This document shows, in pieces, positions 5,970 through 12,276 of a DNA stretch of 14,600 nucleotides (positions are counted from its first letter, which is position 1; each line of letters starts with the position of its first letter). The translations under genes and the position numbers were made by a program. The notes beneath the pieces were generated by a model. That model searched no databases. It was not told where the DNA came from and saw only the letters and a list, made by a program, of their open reading frames with translations. Source of the stretch: CAYRKT01 sp964425005 (GTDB lineage Bacteria; Synergistota; Synergistia; CAYRKT01). Where the stretch lies: contig CAYRKT010000037.1 of assembly GCA_964425005.1 (NCBI GenBank), positions 1 to 14,600 of the forward strand, read 5' to 3'.

Positions 5970-6986
5970 ATGGGGGGTGCGGTCAGGCTCGCTGTGATAG
6001 GGGCGGGTAGGATAGGGAGGCTTCACGCCAGGAACGTCAGGTTCTTCGTCCCCGGGGCGAGGCTCGAGGCGGTGGCCGACGTGAGGGTGGAGGCGGCCAG
6101 GGAGCTCGCCGCGGAGCTGGGGGTGGAGCGCTGCTACGGGGACTTTCGGAGGATGCTCGAGGAGGTGGAGCTCGACGGGGTGGTGGTCTGCTCCAGCACC
6201 GACACCCACGCGGAGGTGATCGAGGCCGCCGCCTCGGCGGGCAGACACGTCTTCTGCGAGAAGCCCATAGAGGTCTCCCTGGAGAGGATAGATCGGGTCC
6301 TCGAGGCGGTGAAACGCCACGGGGTCAAGCTGCAGGTGGGCTTCCAGAGGCGCTTCGATCCGTCGGTGGCCTCCCTCAGGAGGGCCGTCTCCGAGGGGGA
6401 GATAGGGGATCTCCACCTGCTCCTCATAACCAGCAGGGACCCCAATCCCCCCTCGATCGAGTACATCAGGAGCTCCGGCGGCATCTTCCGGGACATGACC
6501 ATACACGACTTCGACGTGGCCCGCTTCGTGGTGGGGGACGAGGTGGAGGAGGTCTACGCCAGGGGCGAAGTGAAGGTGGACGAGAGGATAGGAGAGGCGG
6601 GGGACGTGGACACCGCCCTGGTCGTGCTCCGCTTCAGGAACGGGGTTCTCTGCTCCATCAACAACAGCAGGAGGGCCGTGTACGGCTACGACCAGAGGGT
6701 CGAGGCCTTCGGCTCCAGGGGGATGATCTCCACCCTGAACGTGCCGGAGCGCTTCACCCTGCGGGGCGACGAGAGGGGCTTCCACACCGATCTCCTGCAG
6801 AACTTCTTCGTGGAGCGCTACAGGGAGGCCTACGTGGAGGAGATGAGGCAGTTCGTGGAGGCCATAAGGGGGGAGAGGGAGATCCCCTGCACGGGCCGAG
6901 ACGGCAAGATGGCCTCGGCCCTGGCGGAGGCAGCCACCAGGTCCCTGAGGGAGGGGAGGCCCGTGAAGCTGGAGGAGGTGCTTTAG
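5970..6986 (+). CDS. iolG: Inositol 2-dehydrogenase-like oxidoreductase (Gfo/Idh/MocA family)
   Basis: NAD(P)-dependent dehydrogenase, 338 aa, expected to oxidise myo-inositol to 2-keto-myo-inositol (scyllo-inosose) in the cytosol. The N-terminal Rossmann domain has GAGRIG (11-16). The family motif EKP is at 97-99, with K98 the expected catalytic lysine. The substrate-site pattern D175-x3-H179-D180 matches characterised inositol dehydrogenases and argues against a generic glucose-fructose oxidoreductase. The ATG at 5970 is chosen because GGAGG lies 7 nt upstream; an in-frame GTG at 5964 sits against that Shine-Dalgarno. It is transcribed alone, divergent from the sugar-binding protein and convergent with kdgK, with a hairpin terminator directly after. 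Shared operators link it to the iclR operon. Activity on another cyclitol is possible. Confidence 0.85.
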   Translation: MGGAVRLAVIGAGRIGRLHARNVRFFVPGARLEAVADVRVEAARELAAELGVERCYGDFRRMLEEVELDGVVVCSSTDTHAEVIEAAASAGRHVFCEKPIEVSLERIDRVLEAVKRHGVKLQVGFQRRFDPSVASLRRAVSEGEIGDLHLLLITSRDPNPPSIEYIRSSGGIFRDMTIHDFDVARFVVGDEVEEVYARGEVKVDERIGEAGDVDTALVVLRFRNGVLCSINNSRRAVYGYDQRVEAFGSRGMISTLNVPERFTLRGDERGFHTDLLQNFFVERYREAYVEEMRQFVEAIRGEREIPCTGRDGKMASALAEAATRSLREGRPVKLEEVL

Positions 6987-6990
6987 AGCC

Positions 6991-7021
6991 GAAGGGGGGT
7001 GGGAGAACCCACCCCCCTTTC
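6991..7021. terminator. Bidirectional terminator between iolG and kdgK
   Basis: AAGGGGGGTGGG (6992-7003) and CCCACCCCCCTT (7008-7019) form a 12-bp stem with the loop AGAA, extendable by one G-C pair. It begins 5 bp after the iolG stop and ends 20 bp before the kdgK stop, so it serves both convergent genes. On the plus strand TTT precedes CTC; the U-tracts are short. Confidence 0.75.
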
Positions 7022-7040
7022 TCGCTCGGGCCGACGGGGG

Positions 7041-8075
7041 TCAGCGCTTCACCCTGCCGCTTGCGTCCCCCTTCATCAGGGAGAAGACCTCCTCGAGGGT
7101 TACCAGGTTGAAGTCGCCGGGGATGGTGTGCTTGAGGGCTGAGGCCGCCACGGCGAACTCCAGGGCCTCCTTCGGGCTTGAGAGCTCCAGAAGGCCGTAG
7201 ATCAGCCCGGCTCCGAAGGCGTCCCCTCCGCCCACCCGGTCGACTATGTGGGTGAGGTCGTACTTCCTGCTCACCCAGAACTCCTCCCTGGAGGAGAGGA
7301 CCGCCGACCAGCGGTTGTGGTCGGCGCTTATGCTCTCCCGCAGCGTTATGGCCACGAACCTCAGGTGGGGGTAGGCCGACATCACCCTGGAGCATAGGTC
7401 CCTGTACGCCTCGACGGGGAGCTCCCCCTTAGTCACGTCCACCTCGGGAAGCTCTAGCCCCAGCGCCAGCTGGAAGTCCTCCTCGTTGGCTATGGCCACG
7501 TCGACGAACCTCATCAGCTCGCCCATCACCTCGGGCGCCCTCTTCCCCCAGCTCCAGAGCTTCTTCCTGTAGTTGAGGTCGCAGGAGACGGTGAGCCCCT
7601 TCTCCTTGGCCTTCCTCGCCGCCAGGAGGGCCGACTCGGCCGCCCTGGCCGAGAGGGCCGGCGTTATCCCCGTGAGGTGGAACCACGCGCCCCCCTCGAA
7701 GACGGAGTCCCAATCGAAGAGATCGGGGGAGGCCTCGGCGATGGAGGAGAAAGCCCTGTCGTATACGACCACCGACGGCCTGGCGCAGGAGCCCGTCTCG
7801 GTGAAGTATATCCCGAGCCTCTGGCCCGAACGCTTGACGAAGCTCACGTCCACCCCATGCCTTTTGAGCGCCTCCACAGCGCCGTCGCCTATGGGGTTGG
7901 CCGGGACCGCCGTCACGTAGACCGAGTGCAGCCCGAAGCGGGCCAGCGACACGGCCACGTTAGCCTCGGCCCCCCCGAAGTAGACCTGCAGCACGGGGCT
8001 CTGGAAGAGCCTCTCCCTCCCCGGAGCGGCCAGACGCAGCATGATCTCGCCGAAGGTCACCACCTTCTTGCCCAT
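7041..8075 (-). CDS. kdgK: 2-keto-3-deoxygluconate kinase (PfkB family)
   Basis: Sugar kinase of 344 aa that phosphorylates 2-keto-3-deoxygluconate (KDG) to KDPG, the convergence point of hexuronate and, here, probably inositol breakdown. PfkB signature 1 is FGGAEANVAVSLARFG (33-48). YDRA (105-108) and DLNYRKKLW (167-174) are typical of KDG kinases. Signature 2 GGGDAFGAG (282-290) carries the catalytic base D285. The ATG at 8075 is preceded by GGGAGGGG five nt away; an in-frame GTG at 8081 is less well placed. It is divergent from iclR and shares an operator-rich intergenic region with it. The partner aldolase (KdgA) is not in the window. A fructokinase-like activity cannot be excluded by reading alone. 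Confidence 0.88.
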   Translation of the reverse strand: MGKKVVTFGEIMLRLAAPGRERLFQSPVLQVYFGGAEANVAVSLARFGLHSVYVTAVPANPIGDGAVEALKRHGVDVSFVKRSGQRLGIYFTETGSCARPSVVVYDRAFSSIAEASPDLFDWDSVFEGGAWFHLTGITPALSARAAESALLAARKAKEKGLTVSCDLNYRKKLWSWGKRAPEVMGELMRFVDVAIANEEDFQLALGLELPEVDVTKGELPVEAYRDLCSRVMSAYPHLRFVAITLRESISADHNRWSAVLSSREEFWVSRKYDLTHIVDRVGGGDAFGAGLIYGLLELSSPKEALEFAVAASALKHTIPGDFNLVTLEEVFSLMKGDASGRVKR

Positions 8076-8112
8076 CCACACCCCTCCCTTCTAAACGCCC
8101 CTCCGGCCCCAT

Positions 8113-8140
8113 ATTACACGAGCGAAGGGGGGAGAGTCCA
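8113..8140 (-). promoter_or_regulatory. Putative kdgK promoter (TGGACT-16-TGTAAT)
   Basis: On the minus strand TGGACT (plus 8135-8140) and TGTAAT (plus 8113-8118, five of six) are 16 nt apart. An overlapping TAATAT (8111-8116) gives an 18-nt spacer. The leader would be about 30 nt. The operator copies at 8156 and 8182 lie upstream of its -35 box. Confidence 0.45.
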
Positions 8141-8155
8141 CATTTGCGGAATACC

Positions 8156-8172
8156 TTTTCGCTGATCGGAAC
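8156..8172. promoter_or_regulatory. Putative IclR-family operator, copy 2
   Basis: TTTTCGCTGATCGGAAC matches copy 1 (5829) at 12 of 17 positions, including the TTTCGCT half and the terminal AAC. It lies about 50 bp upstream of the predicted kdgK start. Confidence 0.65.
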
Positions 8173-8181
8173 TGGGGCTTT

Positions 8182-8198
8182 GTTCTACCCAGCGAAAC
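8182..8198. promoter_or_regulatory. Putative IclR-family operator, copy 3
   Basis: On the minus strand it reads GTTTCGCTGGGTAGAAC, with the GTTTCGCT half identical to copy 1. It is 27 bp upstream of the iclR -35 box, the same distance that separates copy 1 from the binding-protein -35 box. Confidence 0.65.
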
Positions 8199-8200
8199 GA

Positions 8201-8219
8201 CATACTGCTCGGCGGTATG
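8201..8219 (+). repeat. Short hairpin between operator copy 3 and the iclR promoter
   Basis: CATACTGC (8201-8208) pairs with GCGGTATG (8212-8219), one wobble, around the loop TCG. It lies 7 bp upstream of the proposed iclR -35 box, so it would not be in that transcript. Role unknown. Confidence 0.4.
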
Positions 8220-8225
8220 GAGGTG

Positions 8226-8254
8226 TGGAAATGCGGGGGTTGGGGCTTTAAAAT
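8226..8254 (+). promoter_or_regulatory. Putative promoter of the iclR-iol-transporter operon (TGGAAA-17-TAAAAT)
   Basis: TGGAAA (8226-8231, four of six) and TAAAAT (8249-8254, five of six) are 17 nt apart. The expected start is near 8261, immediately before operator copies 4 and 5, so a repressor there would block initiation or early elongation. Confidence 0.55.
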
Positions 8255-8262
8255 CTTAGCGT

Positions 8263-8279
8263 GTTCCGCTGGACAGAAA
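8263..8279. promoter_or_regulatory. Putative IclR-family operator, copy 4
   Basis: GTTCCGCTGGACAGAAA keeps the invariant CGCT core and the A-rich right half. It lies just downstream of the predicted iclR transcription start and is centred 20 bp from copy 5, two helical turns on the same DNA face. Confidence 0.65.
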
Positions 8280-8282
8280 AAC

Positions 8283-8299
8283 GTATCGCTGGAGGAAAC
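8283..8299. promoter_or_regulatory. Putative IclR-family operator, copy 5, overlapping the iclR ribosome binding site
   Basis: GTATCGCTGGAGGAAAC matches the symmetrical copy 1 at 14 of 17 positions. Its bases 8291-8295 are also the GGAGG Shine-Dalgarno of iclR, 7 nt before the ATG at 8303. Protein bound here would repress the gene that probably encodes it. Confidence 0.7.
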
Positions 8300-8302
8300 G
8301 AG

Positions 8303-9103
8303 ATGACCAAGGGAGAGTCGGTGAGGGTTTTGGAGAGGGCTTTGGAGGTCATCCAGTTCGTGGCGGAGCAGGGGGAGGCGGTGGGGGTCACCAGGATAGC
8401 CCAGGCCACGGGGATACCCAAGGCCACGGTGCACAGGATACTGACGACCCTGGAGGAGTCCAGGGTGGTGGCCCGGGAGAACGGGCAGTACTTCCTGGGG
8501 CCTGCGGTGCTCTTCTGGTCCACCGCCTACAGGCACCGCTCCTCCCTCATCCAGGTGGCCCGTCCCAAGCTGGTCCCCCTGTGGGAGGAGGTGAGGGAGA
8601 CGGTCCACCTGGTGATGTTCGAGGGGGGTGAGGCCTTCTACCTGGACAAGATGGAGAGCCCCCACCCGGTGAGGATGCACTCGCGGGTGGGGGCAAGGCT
8701 CTGCCTCTACTCCACCGCCTCGGGCAAGGCGATCCTGGCGAGCCTCCCGGAGCCCGAGCTGGAGCTATACCTGAGGCACACGAGGCTCGAGCCGCGCACC
8801 GACAGGACCATAACGGACCCGGCGAGGTTGAGGGAGGAGCTAAAGCTGGTAAGGGAGAGGGGGTTCGCCCTCGACGACCTGGAGAACGAGGAGGGCATAA
8901 GGTGCGTGGGCTCTTCGATAGTCGACTTCAGGGGGTATCCCCTCGGGGCCATAAGCGTCTCGGTCCCAGCCTACCGCTTCAGCCTGGAACAGGCCCTGGA
9001 GGTGGGGCCCAGGGTGAGGGAGGTGGCCCTGGAGGTGTCGCGGGGCTTTGGCTTCCTGAGGGGTTTGAGCCCACAAAAACAGGGTTCTGCGGGAGGGATC
9101 TAG
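8303..9103 (+). CDS. IclR-family transcriptional regulator
   Basis: DNA-binding regulator of 266 aa. A winged helix-turn-helix lies in residues 6-65, with the recognition segment around TRIAQATGIPKATVHRIL (30-47). The C-terminal effector-binding domain, about 80-250, has the family-typical SGKAILA and ERGFALDDLENEEGIRC stretches. IclR relatives such as KdgR sense sugar acids, so an inositol-pathway intermediate or KDG is a reasonable ligand guess. The ATG at 8303 has GGAGG 7 nt upstream; an in-frame GTG at 8261 lies at the predicted transcription start and has no binding site. It is first in a six-gene operon: its TAG stop abuts the iolM ATG. Two operator-like palindromes in its leader suggest autoregulation. 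It may be repressor or activator. Confidence 0.92.
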   Translation: MTKGESVRVLERALEVIQFVAEQGEAVGVTRIAQATGIPKATVHRILTTLEESRVVARENGQYFLGPAVLFWSTAYRHRSSLIQVARPKLVPLWEEVRETVHLVMFEGGEAFYLDKMESPHPVRMHSRVGARLCLYSTASGKAILASLPEPELELYLRHTRLEPRTDRTITDPARLREELKLVRERGFALDDLENEEGIRCVGSSIVDFRGYPLGAISVSVPAYRFSLEQALEVGPRVREVALEVSRGFGFLRGLSPQKQGSAGGI

Positions 9104-10306
9104 ATGGAAGGGACCATGAGGGCAGTCAGGCTTTACGCGGACTGGGACCCCAAGCCGGGCTTCAAGCTGGGGCCCAAGGACGTGGAGGGCAGGCAGACCT
9201 ACCTGGGCAGCATGGTCTGGAGGAACCCCAGGATCAGGATAGAGGAGGTCCCCATCCCCAAGCCCGGACCGGGCGAGGTGCTGATAGAGGTAAAGGCCTG
9301 CGGCATCTGCGGCAGCGACGTCCACATGGCCCAGGCCGAGCCCGACGGCTACATCTTCTACCCGGGCCTCACGGGCTTCCCCTGCACGCTGGGGCACGAG
9401 TTCTCCGGCGTGGTGGTGGAGGCGGGCCCCGGCGCCTTCGACAAGGCGACCCTCAAGCCCTTCGCGGGCGGCGAGAAGGTCTGCGCGGAGGAGATGGTCT
9501 GGTGCGGCCAGTGCAAGCCCTGCGCCGACGGTTATCCCAACCACTGCGAGAGGCTCGACGAGCTGGGCTTCAACGTGGACGGGGCCTTCGCCAGGTACGT
9601 GGTGGTCCCCTCCAGGCTGGTGTGGAGCTTAAAGCCCCTCGAGGGCAAGTTCTCCGGAAGGGACCTCTTCAAGGTGGGAAGCCTGGTGGAGCCCACCTCC
9701 GTGGCCTACAACGCGGTGATCGAGCGGGGGGGTGGGATCAGGCCGGGCGACAACGTGGCCATACTGGGGGGTGGCCCCGTGGGGCTTGCCGCCTGCGCCA
9801 TCCTGAAGAGGGCCGGGGCCGCCAGGGTGGTGCTCTCCGAGCCCTCCCAGGTGAGGGCGGAGATGGCGCTGAGGATGGGGGCCGACGCGGTGATAGACCC
9901 GACGAAGGAGGACTTCGCAGAGAGGCTCCTTCAGCTGACCGACGGCTACGGGGCCGACCTGTACCTGGAGGCCACGGGGCTTCCCGAGGTGGTCTTCCCA
10001 TCCATAGAGAGGGCCGTCTGGGAGGGCAGGACCCTCAACGCCACGGTGGTGGTGGTGGCGAGATCCCCGCAGAAGATGCCCGTGACGGGGGAGGTGTTCC
10101 AGGTGAGGAGGGCCCGCATAGTGGGGGCCCAGGGGCACAGCGGACACGGGACCTTCCACAGGGTCATCCAGTGCATGGCCACAGGCATGGGGGAGAGGAT
10201 GCTCCAGATGATCACCCGGGAGATCTCCCTGGAGGAGGTCCCGCACCACATAGCGAGGCTCCAGACGGACCGAAGCGACGTCAAGGTCACCTGCATGATG
10301 GAGTGA
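9104..10306 (+). CDS. iolM: Zinc-dependent dehydrogenase, candidate IolM (2-keto-myo-inositol dehydrogenase)
   Basis: Medium-chain alcohol dehydrogenase/sorbitol dehydrogenase-type enzyme, 400 aa. The catalytic zinc site is visible as C66 (CGICGSD) and H98-E99 (GHE). The structural zinc site is C134, C137, C140 and C148. The Rossmann motif GGGPVG is at 222-227. It is longer than the usual 340-350 aa, with about 30 extra N-terminal residues and an insert before the structural zinc loop. In T. maritima an NAD-dependent enzyme named IolM oxidises 2-keto-myo-inositol, and the neighbours here (creatininase-fold hydrolase, TIM-barrel epimerase, inositol dehydrogenase) match that pathway. The ATG at 9104 directly follows the iclR stop, with GGAGG 7 nt upstream. 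The specific reaction is inferred from context; a different polyol dehydrogenase is possible. Confidence 0.75.
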   Translation: MEGTMRAVRLYADWDPKPGFKLGPKDVEGRQTYLGSMVWRNPRIRIEEVPIPKPGPGEVLIEVKACGICGSDVHMAQAEPDGYIFYPGLTGFPCTLGHEFSGVVVEAGPGAFDKATLKPFAGGEKVCAEEMVWCGQCKPCADGYPNHCERLDELGFNVDGAFARYVVVPSRLVWSLKPLEGKFSGRDLFKVGSLVEPTSVAYNAVIERGGGIRPGDNVAILGGGPVGLAACAILKRAGAARVVLSEPSQVRAEMALRMGADAVIDPTKEDFAERLLQLTDGYGADLYLEATGLPEVVFPSIERAVWEGRTLNATVVVVARSPQKMPVTGEVFQVRRARIVGAQGHSGHGTFHRVIQCMATGMGERMLQMITREISLEEVPHHIARLQTDRSDVKVTCMME

Positions 10307-10309
10307 GAA

Positions 10310-10317
10310 GGGGGAGG
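10310..10317 (+). promoter_or_regulatory. Ribosome binding site that favours a TTG start for iolN
   Basis: GGGGGAGG ends 8 nt before the TTG at 10326, a normal spacing. The competing in-frame GTG at 10317 overlaps the last G of this site and could not use it. Confidence 0.6.
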
Positions 10318-10325
10318 TGTCTTAC

Positions 10326-11432
10326 TTGGCCGGATGGATATCCACGGGGCACCCGCTGATAGTCTTCGAGGACAACGAGGTGGGGAGGCTTAAGAAGCAG
10401 ATATGGGACGCCAGCGAGGAGGAGATAGACAGGATCCTGGCCGAGTACGAGATCCCGTCCCCCTCCGAGCTGGGCAAGCCCGGCTCCTACATCCAGACCA
10501 CCCCCAGGGCCCACTGCATCGAGAGGAGGCGCAGGAACGACCTGGTCTTCGTCCCCATCGGATGCACCGAGAACCACGGCATGCACGCCAACTCGGGGCT
10601 GGACACCTTCATGGTCACCCAGATCCTCGAGGGGGTCAGGAGGTACACCGCCAAGCGGGGCAGGGAGTGCAACCTGGCCCTTCCCCCCCTCAACTACGGG
10701 GGACACCCATACCACCACCTGGGGATGCCCGGCACCATCGTCATGCCCAAGGAGGTGGTGGAGGAGACCCTCATCTACACCATGCTGGGGCTCTGGAACG
10801 ACGGCTACAGGAAGATAGTCATGGTCAACAACCACGGACACCTCTGGATGCTGGAGTCGGCCCTGCACGAGTTCATGAAGCGCTTCCAGCTGCCCGGGGT
10901 CTACGTGGTGGTGGACTGGCACAGGGCGGTCCGGGAGTTCTTCTTCCCCGTGGACAGGGATGACAGCCTGAAGACCCACTTCGTCCACGCCGACGAGAGC
11001 GAGACCTCGGTGGCCCTGCTCCTCTTCCCAGAGATGATCGACATGCGCTACGCCGAGGACGCGGAAGGGGAGTCCTTCCTCCCCGACGGGCACTTCGACA
11101 AGTCGGTCGACCCCTTCCACAGGCCCAACAGGTGGTCCCAGGCCGAGGGGCACATGGCCATAGAGCGGGCCGCCACCCCTCAGGGGGTCGTGGGAAGGCC
11201 CACCCTGGGAGACCCGAGGAAGGCCAAGCGCCCGGTGGCGGCTATCCTCAAATACCTCACCCTGCTCCACGACCACATCCTGGAGGCCTTCCCGCCCGGC
11301 ACCGTCCCGCCGGTGGAGAAGGTCACCCTCAGGACCAGGGAGGAGATGGAGCCCTTCCTCAAGGAGCCGTTGAGCCCCGGCTGGAGGTCGGTCTATGAGC
11401 TTCCCCACATAGGACCTTTCCACAAGCTCTGA
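10326..11432 (+). CDS. iolN: Creatininase-family metal-dependent hydrolase, candidate IolN
   Basis: Cytosolic hydrolase of 368 aa with the creatininase fold. The expected metal ligands can be read: E82 and H84 in CTENHG, D93 in SGLD, H170 in NNHGH, and E226 in the late ETS motif. Family landmarks YGGHPYHHLGMPGTI (124-138) and IVMVNNHGH (164-172) are intact. About 70 extra N-terminal residues make it longer than creatininase (about 260 aa). In the T. maritima inositol pathway IolN hydrolyses the doubly oxidised ring to 5-keto-L-gluconate, which would fit a carbon-carbon bond hydrolase here. The start TTG is chosen for its Shine-Dalgarno; GTG at 10317 would add three residues. It follows iolM within 20 bp in the same operon. 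Family assignment is firm; substrate is inferred. Confidence 0.75.
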   Translation: MAGWISTGHPLIVFEDNEVGRLKKQIWDASEEEIDRILAEYEIPSPSELGKPGSYIQTTPRAHCIERRRRNDLVFVPIGCTENHGMHANSGLDTFMVTQILEGVRRYTAKRGRECNLALPPLNYGGHPYHHLGMPGTIVMPKEVVEETLIYTMLGLWNDGYRKIVMVNNHGHLWMLESALHEFMKRFQLPGVYVVVDWHRAVREFFFPVDRDDSLKTHFVHADESETSVALLLFPEMIDMRYAEDAEGESFLPDGHFDKSVDPFHRPNRWSQAEGHMAIERAATPQGVVGRPTLGDPRKAKRPVAAILKYLTLLHDHILEAFPPGTVPPVEKVTLRTREEMEPFLKEPLSPGWRSVYELPHIGPFHKL

Positions 11433-11448
11433 GAGGGGGGCGAGGGCC

Positions 11449-12267
11449 TTGAAGTTCTCCTTCGTGGTCTCGGTCCAGCGCACCTCCTTCCAGGGGGTGG
11501 CCCTGCAGGAGGGGTTGGAGGAGAAGATGGAGCTTCTGGCCGAGGCGGGATACGACGGCGTGGAGCTGGCCGTGCGAAACCCCTTCCTCCTGGACGCGGA
11601 CGGGCTGGAGAGGGCCCTGAAGAGGCTCGGCCTCGGGGTGAGCGCCATAGGGACGGGGCAGGCCTTCGTGGACGAGGGGCTATCCCTGACCCATCCGGAG
11701 GAGGCCGCGAGGGAGGAGGCCTTGAGGAGGGTGCTTCGCCACCTGGAGCTGGCCTCCAGGTGGCGAAGCACCCTCATAGTGGGGCTCATAAGGGGGAGGA
11801 TCGGGGATCGGCCCAGGGCCGAGTTCGAATCCCTTTTTCGAAGCTCCATGGAGAGGTTGCTCGAGAGGGCCGAGGAGCTGGAGGTCCCGGTGGCCCTGGA
11901 GCCTTTAAACCGCTACGAGTGCGACTTCGTCAACACCGTGGAGGAGGCCCTGAGCTGGGCCAGGGAGTTCAGGAGCAGGCGGCTTGGGATCCTGGCCGAC
12001 ACCTTCCACATGAACATCGAGGAGAGGGACATGTGGGAGGCCATGGAGAGGGCCCACCTCGAGGGCAAGCTCTTTCACGTGCACGTGGCCGACAGCAACA
12101 GGTGGGCCCCCGGACACGGACACCTGGACTGGAGGGGCTTCGCCGAGACCCTCAGGAGGATGGGCTACGGGGGCTGGGTGTCCGGGGAGATGCAGCCCAG
12201 GCCCTCGGCGGAGGAGGCCATAAGGGGGACGATAGCCCTGCTCAAGGGGCTTCTTCGAGGCTTCTAA
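11449..12267 (+). CDS. iolO: TIM-barrel sugar isomerase/epimerase, candidate IolO (5-keto-L-gluconate epimerase)
   Basis: Xylose isomerase-like TIM barrel (AP_endonuc_2 superfamily), 272 aa. The metal and catalytic residues of the D-tagatose 3-epimerase type are present: E151 (ALEPLNRYE), D184 and H187 (ADTFHMN), H210/H212 (FHVHVADSNR) and E247 (GEMQ). The GHGHLDW segment (222-228) is also typical. In T. maritima IolO converts 5-keto-L-gluconate to D-tagaturonate, the entry to hexuronate catabolism, and its position directly after the hydrolase supports that reaction. The start is a TTG at 11449 behind a G-rich ribosome binding region; no nearby ATG fits. Intergenic gaps to its neighbours are 16 and 9 bp. 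Other ketose 3-epimerase activities are a reasonable alternative. Confidence 0.78.
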   Translation: MKFSFVVSVQRTSFQGVALQEGLEEKMELLAEAGYDGVELAVRNPFLLDADGLERALKRLGLGVSAIGTGQAFVDEGLSLTHPEEAAREEALRRVLRHLELASRWRSTLIVGLIRGRIGDRPRAEFESLFRSSMERLLERAEELEVPVALEPLNRYECDFVNTVEEALSWAREFRSRRLGILADTFHMNIEERDMWEAMERAHLEGKLFHVHVADSNRWAPGHGHLDWRGFAETLRRMGYGGWVSGEMQPRPSAEEAIRGTIALLKGLLRGF

Positions 12268-12276
12268 GGGGGTGCG

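Noticed and set aside
8113..8130. A sixth operator copy near the kdgK -10 region (AGCGAA on plus at 8121-8126)
   Set aside because: Only one half resembles the consensus; the other half does not, so it was not counted.
8217..8306. Possible small ORF (about 29 codons) ending on the iclR start codon as ATGA
   Set aside because: It has no ribosome binding site, lies mostly upstream of the predicted transcription start and is crossed by two operator-like sites; the overlap looks accidental.
8902..10359. 485-codon plus-strand open frame overlapping iclR and iolM
   Set aside because: It is an off-frame shadow of iolM: very rich in G, R, P and A with no recognisable domain, while the iolM frame carries complete zinc and Rossmann motifs.
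10287..11849. 520-codon minus-strand open frame opposite iolN and iolO
   Set aside because: It is a product of GC-rich antisense reading; no domain is recognisable and it would span three plus-strand genes with clear motifs and ribosome binding sites.
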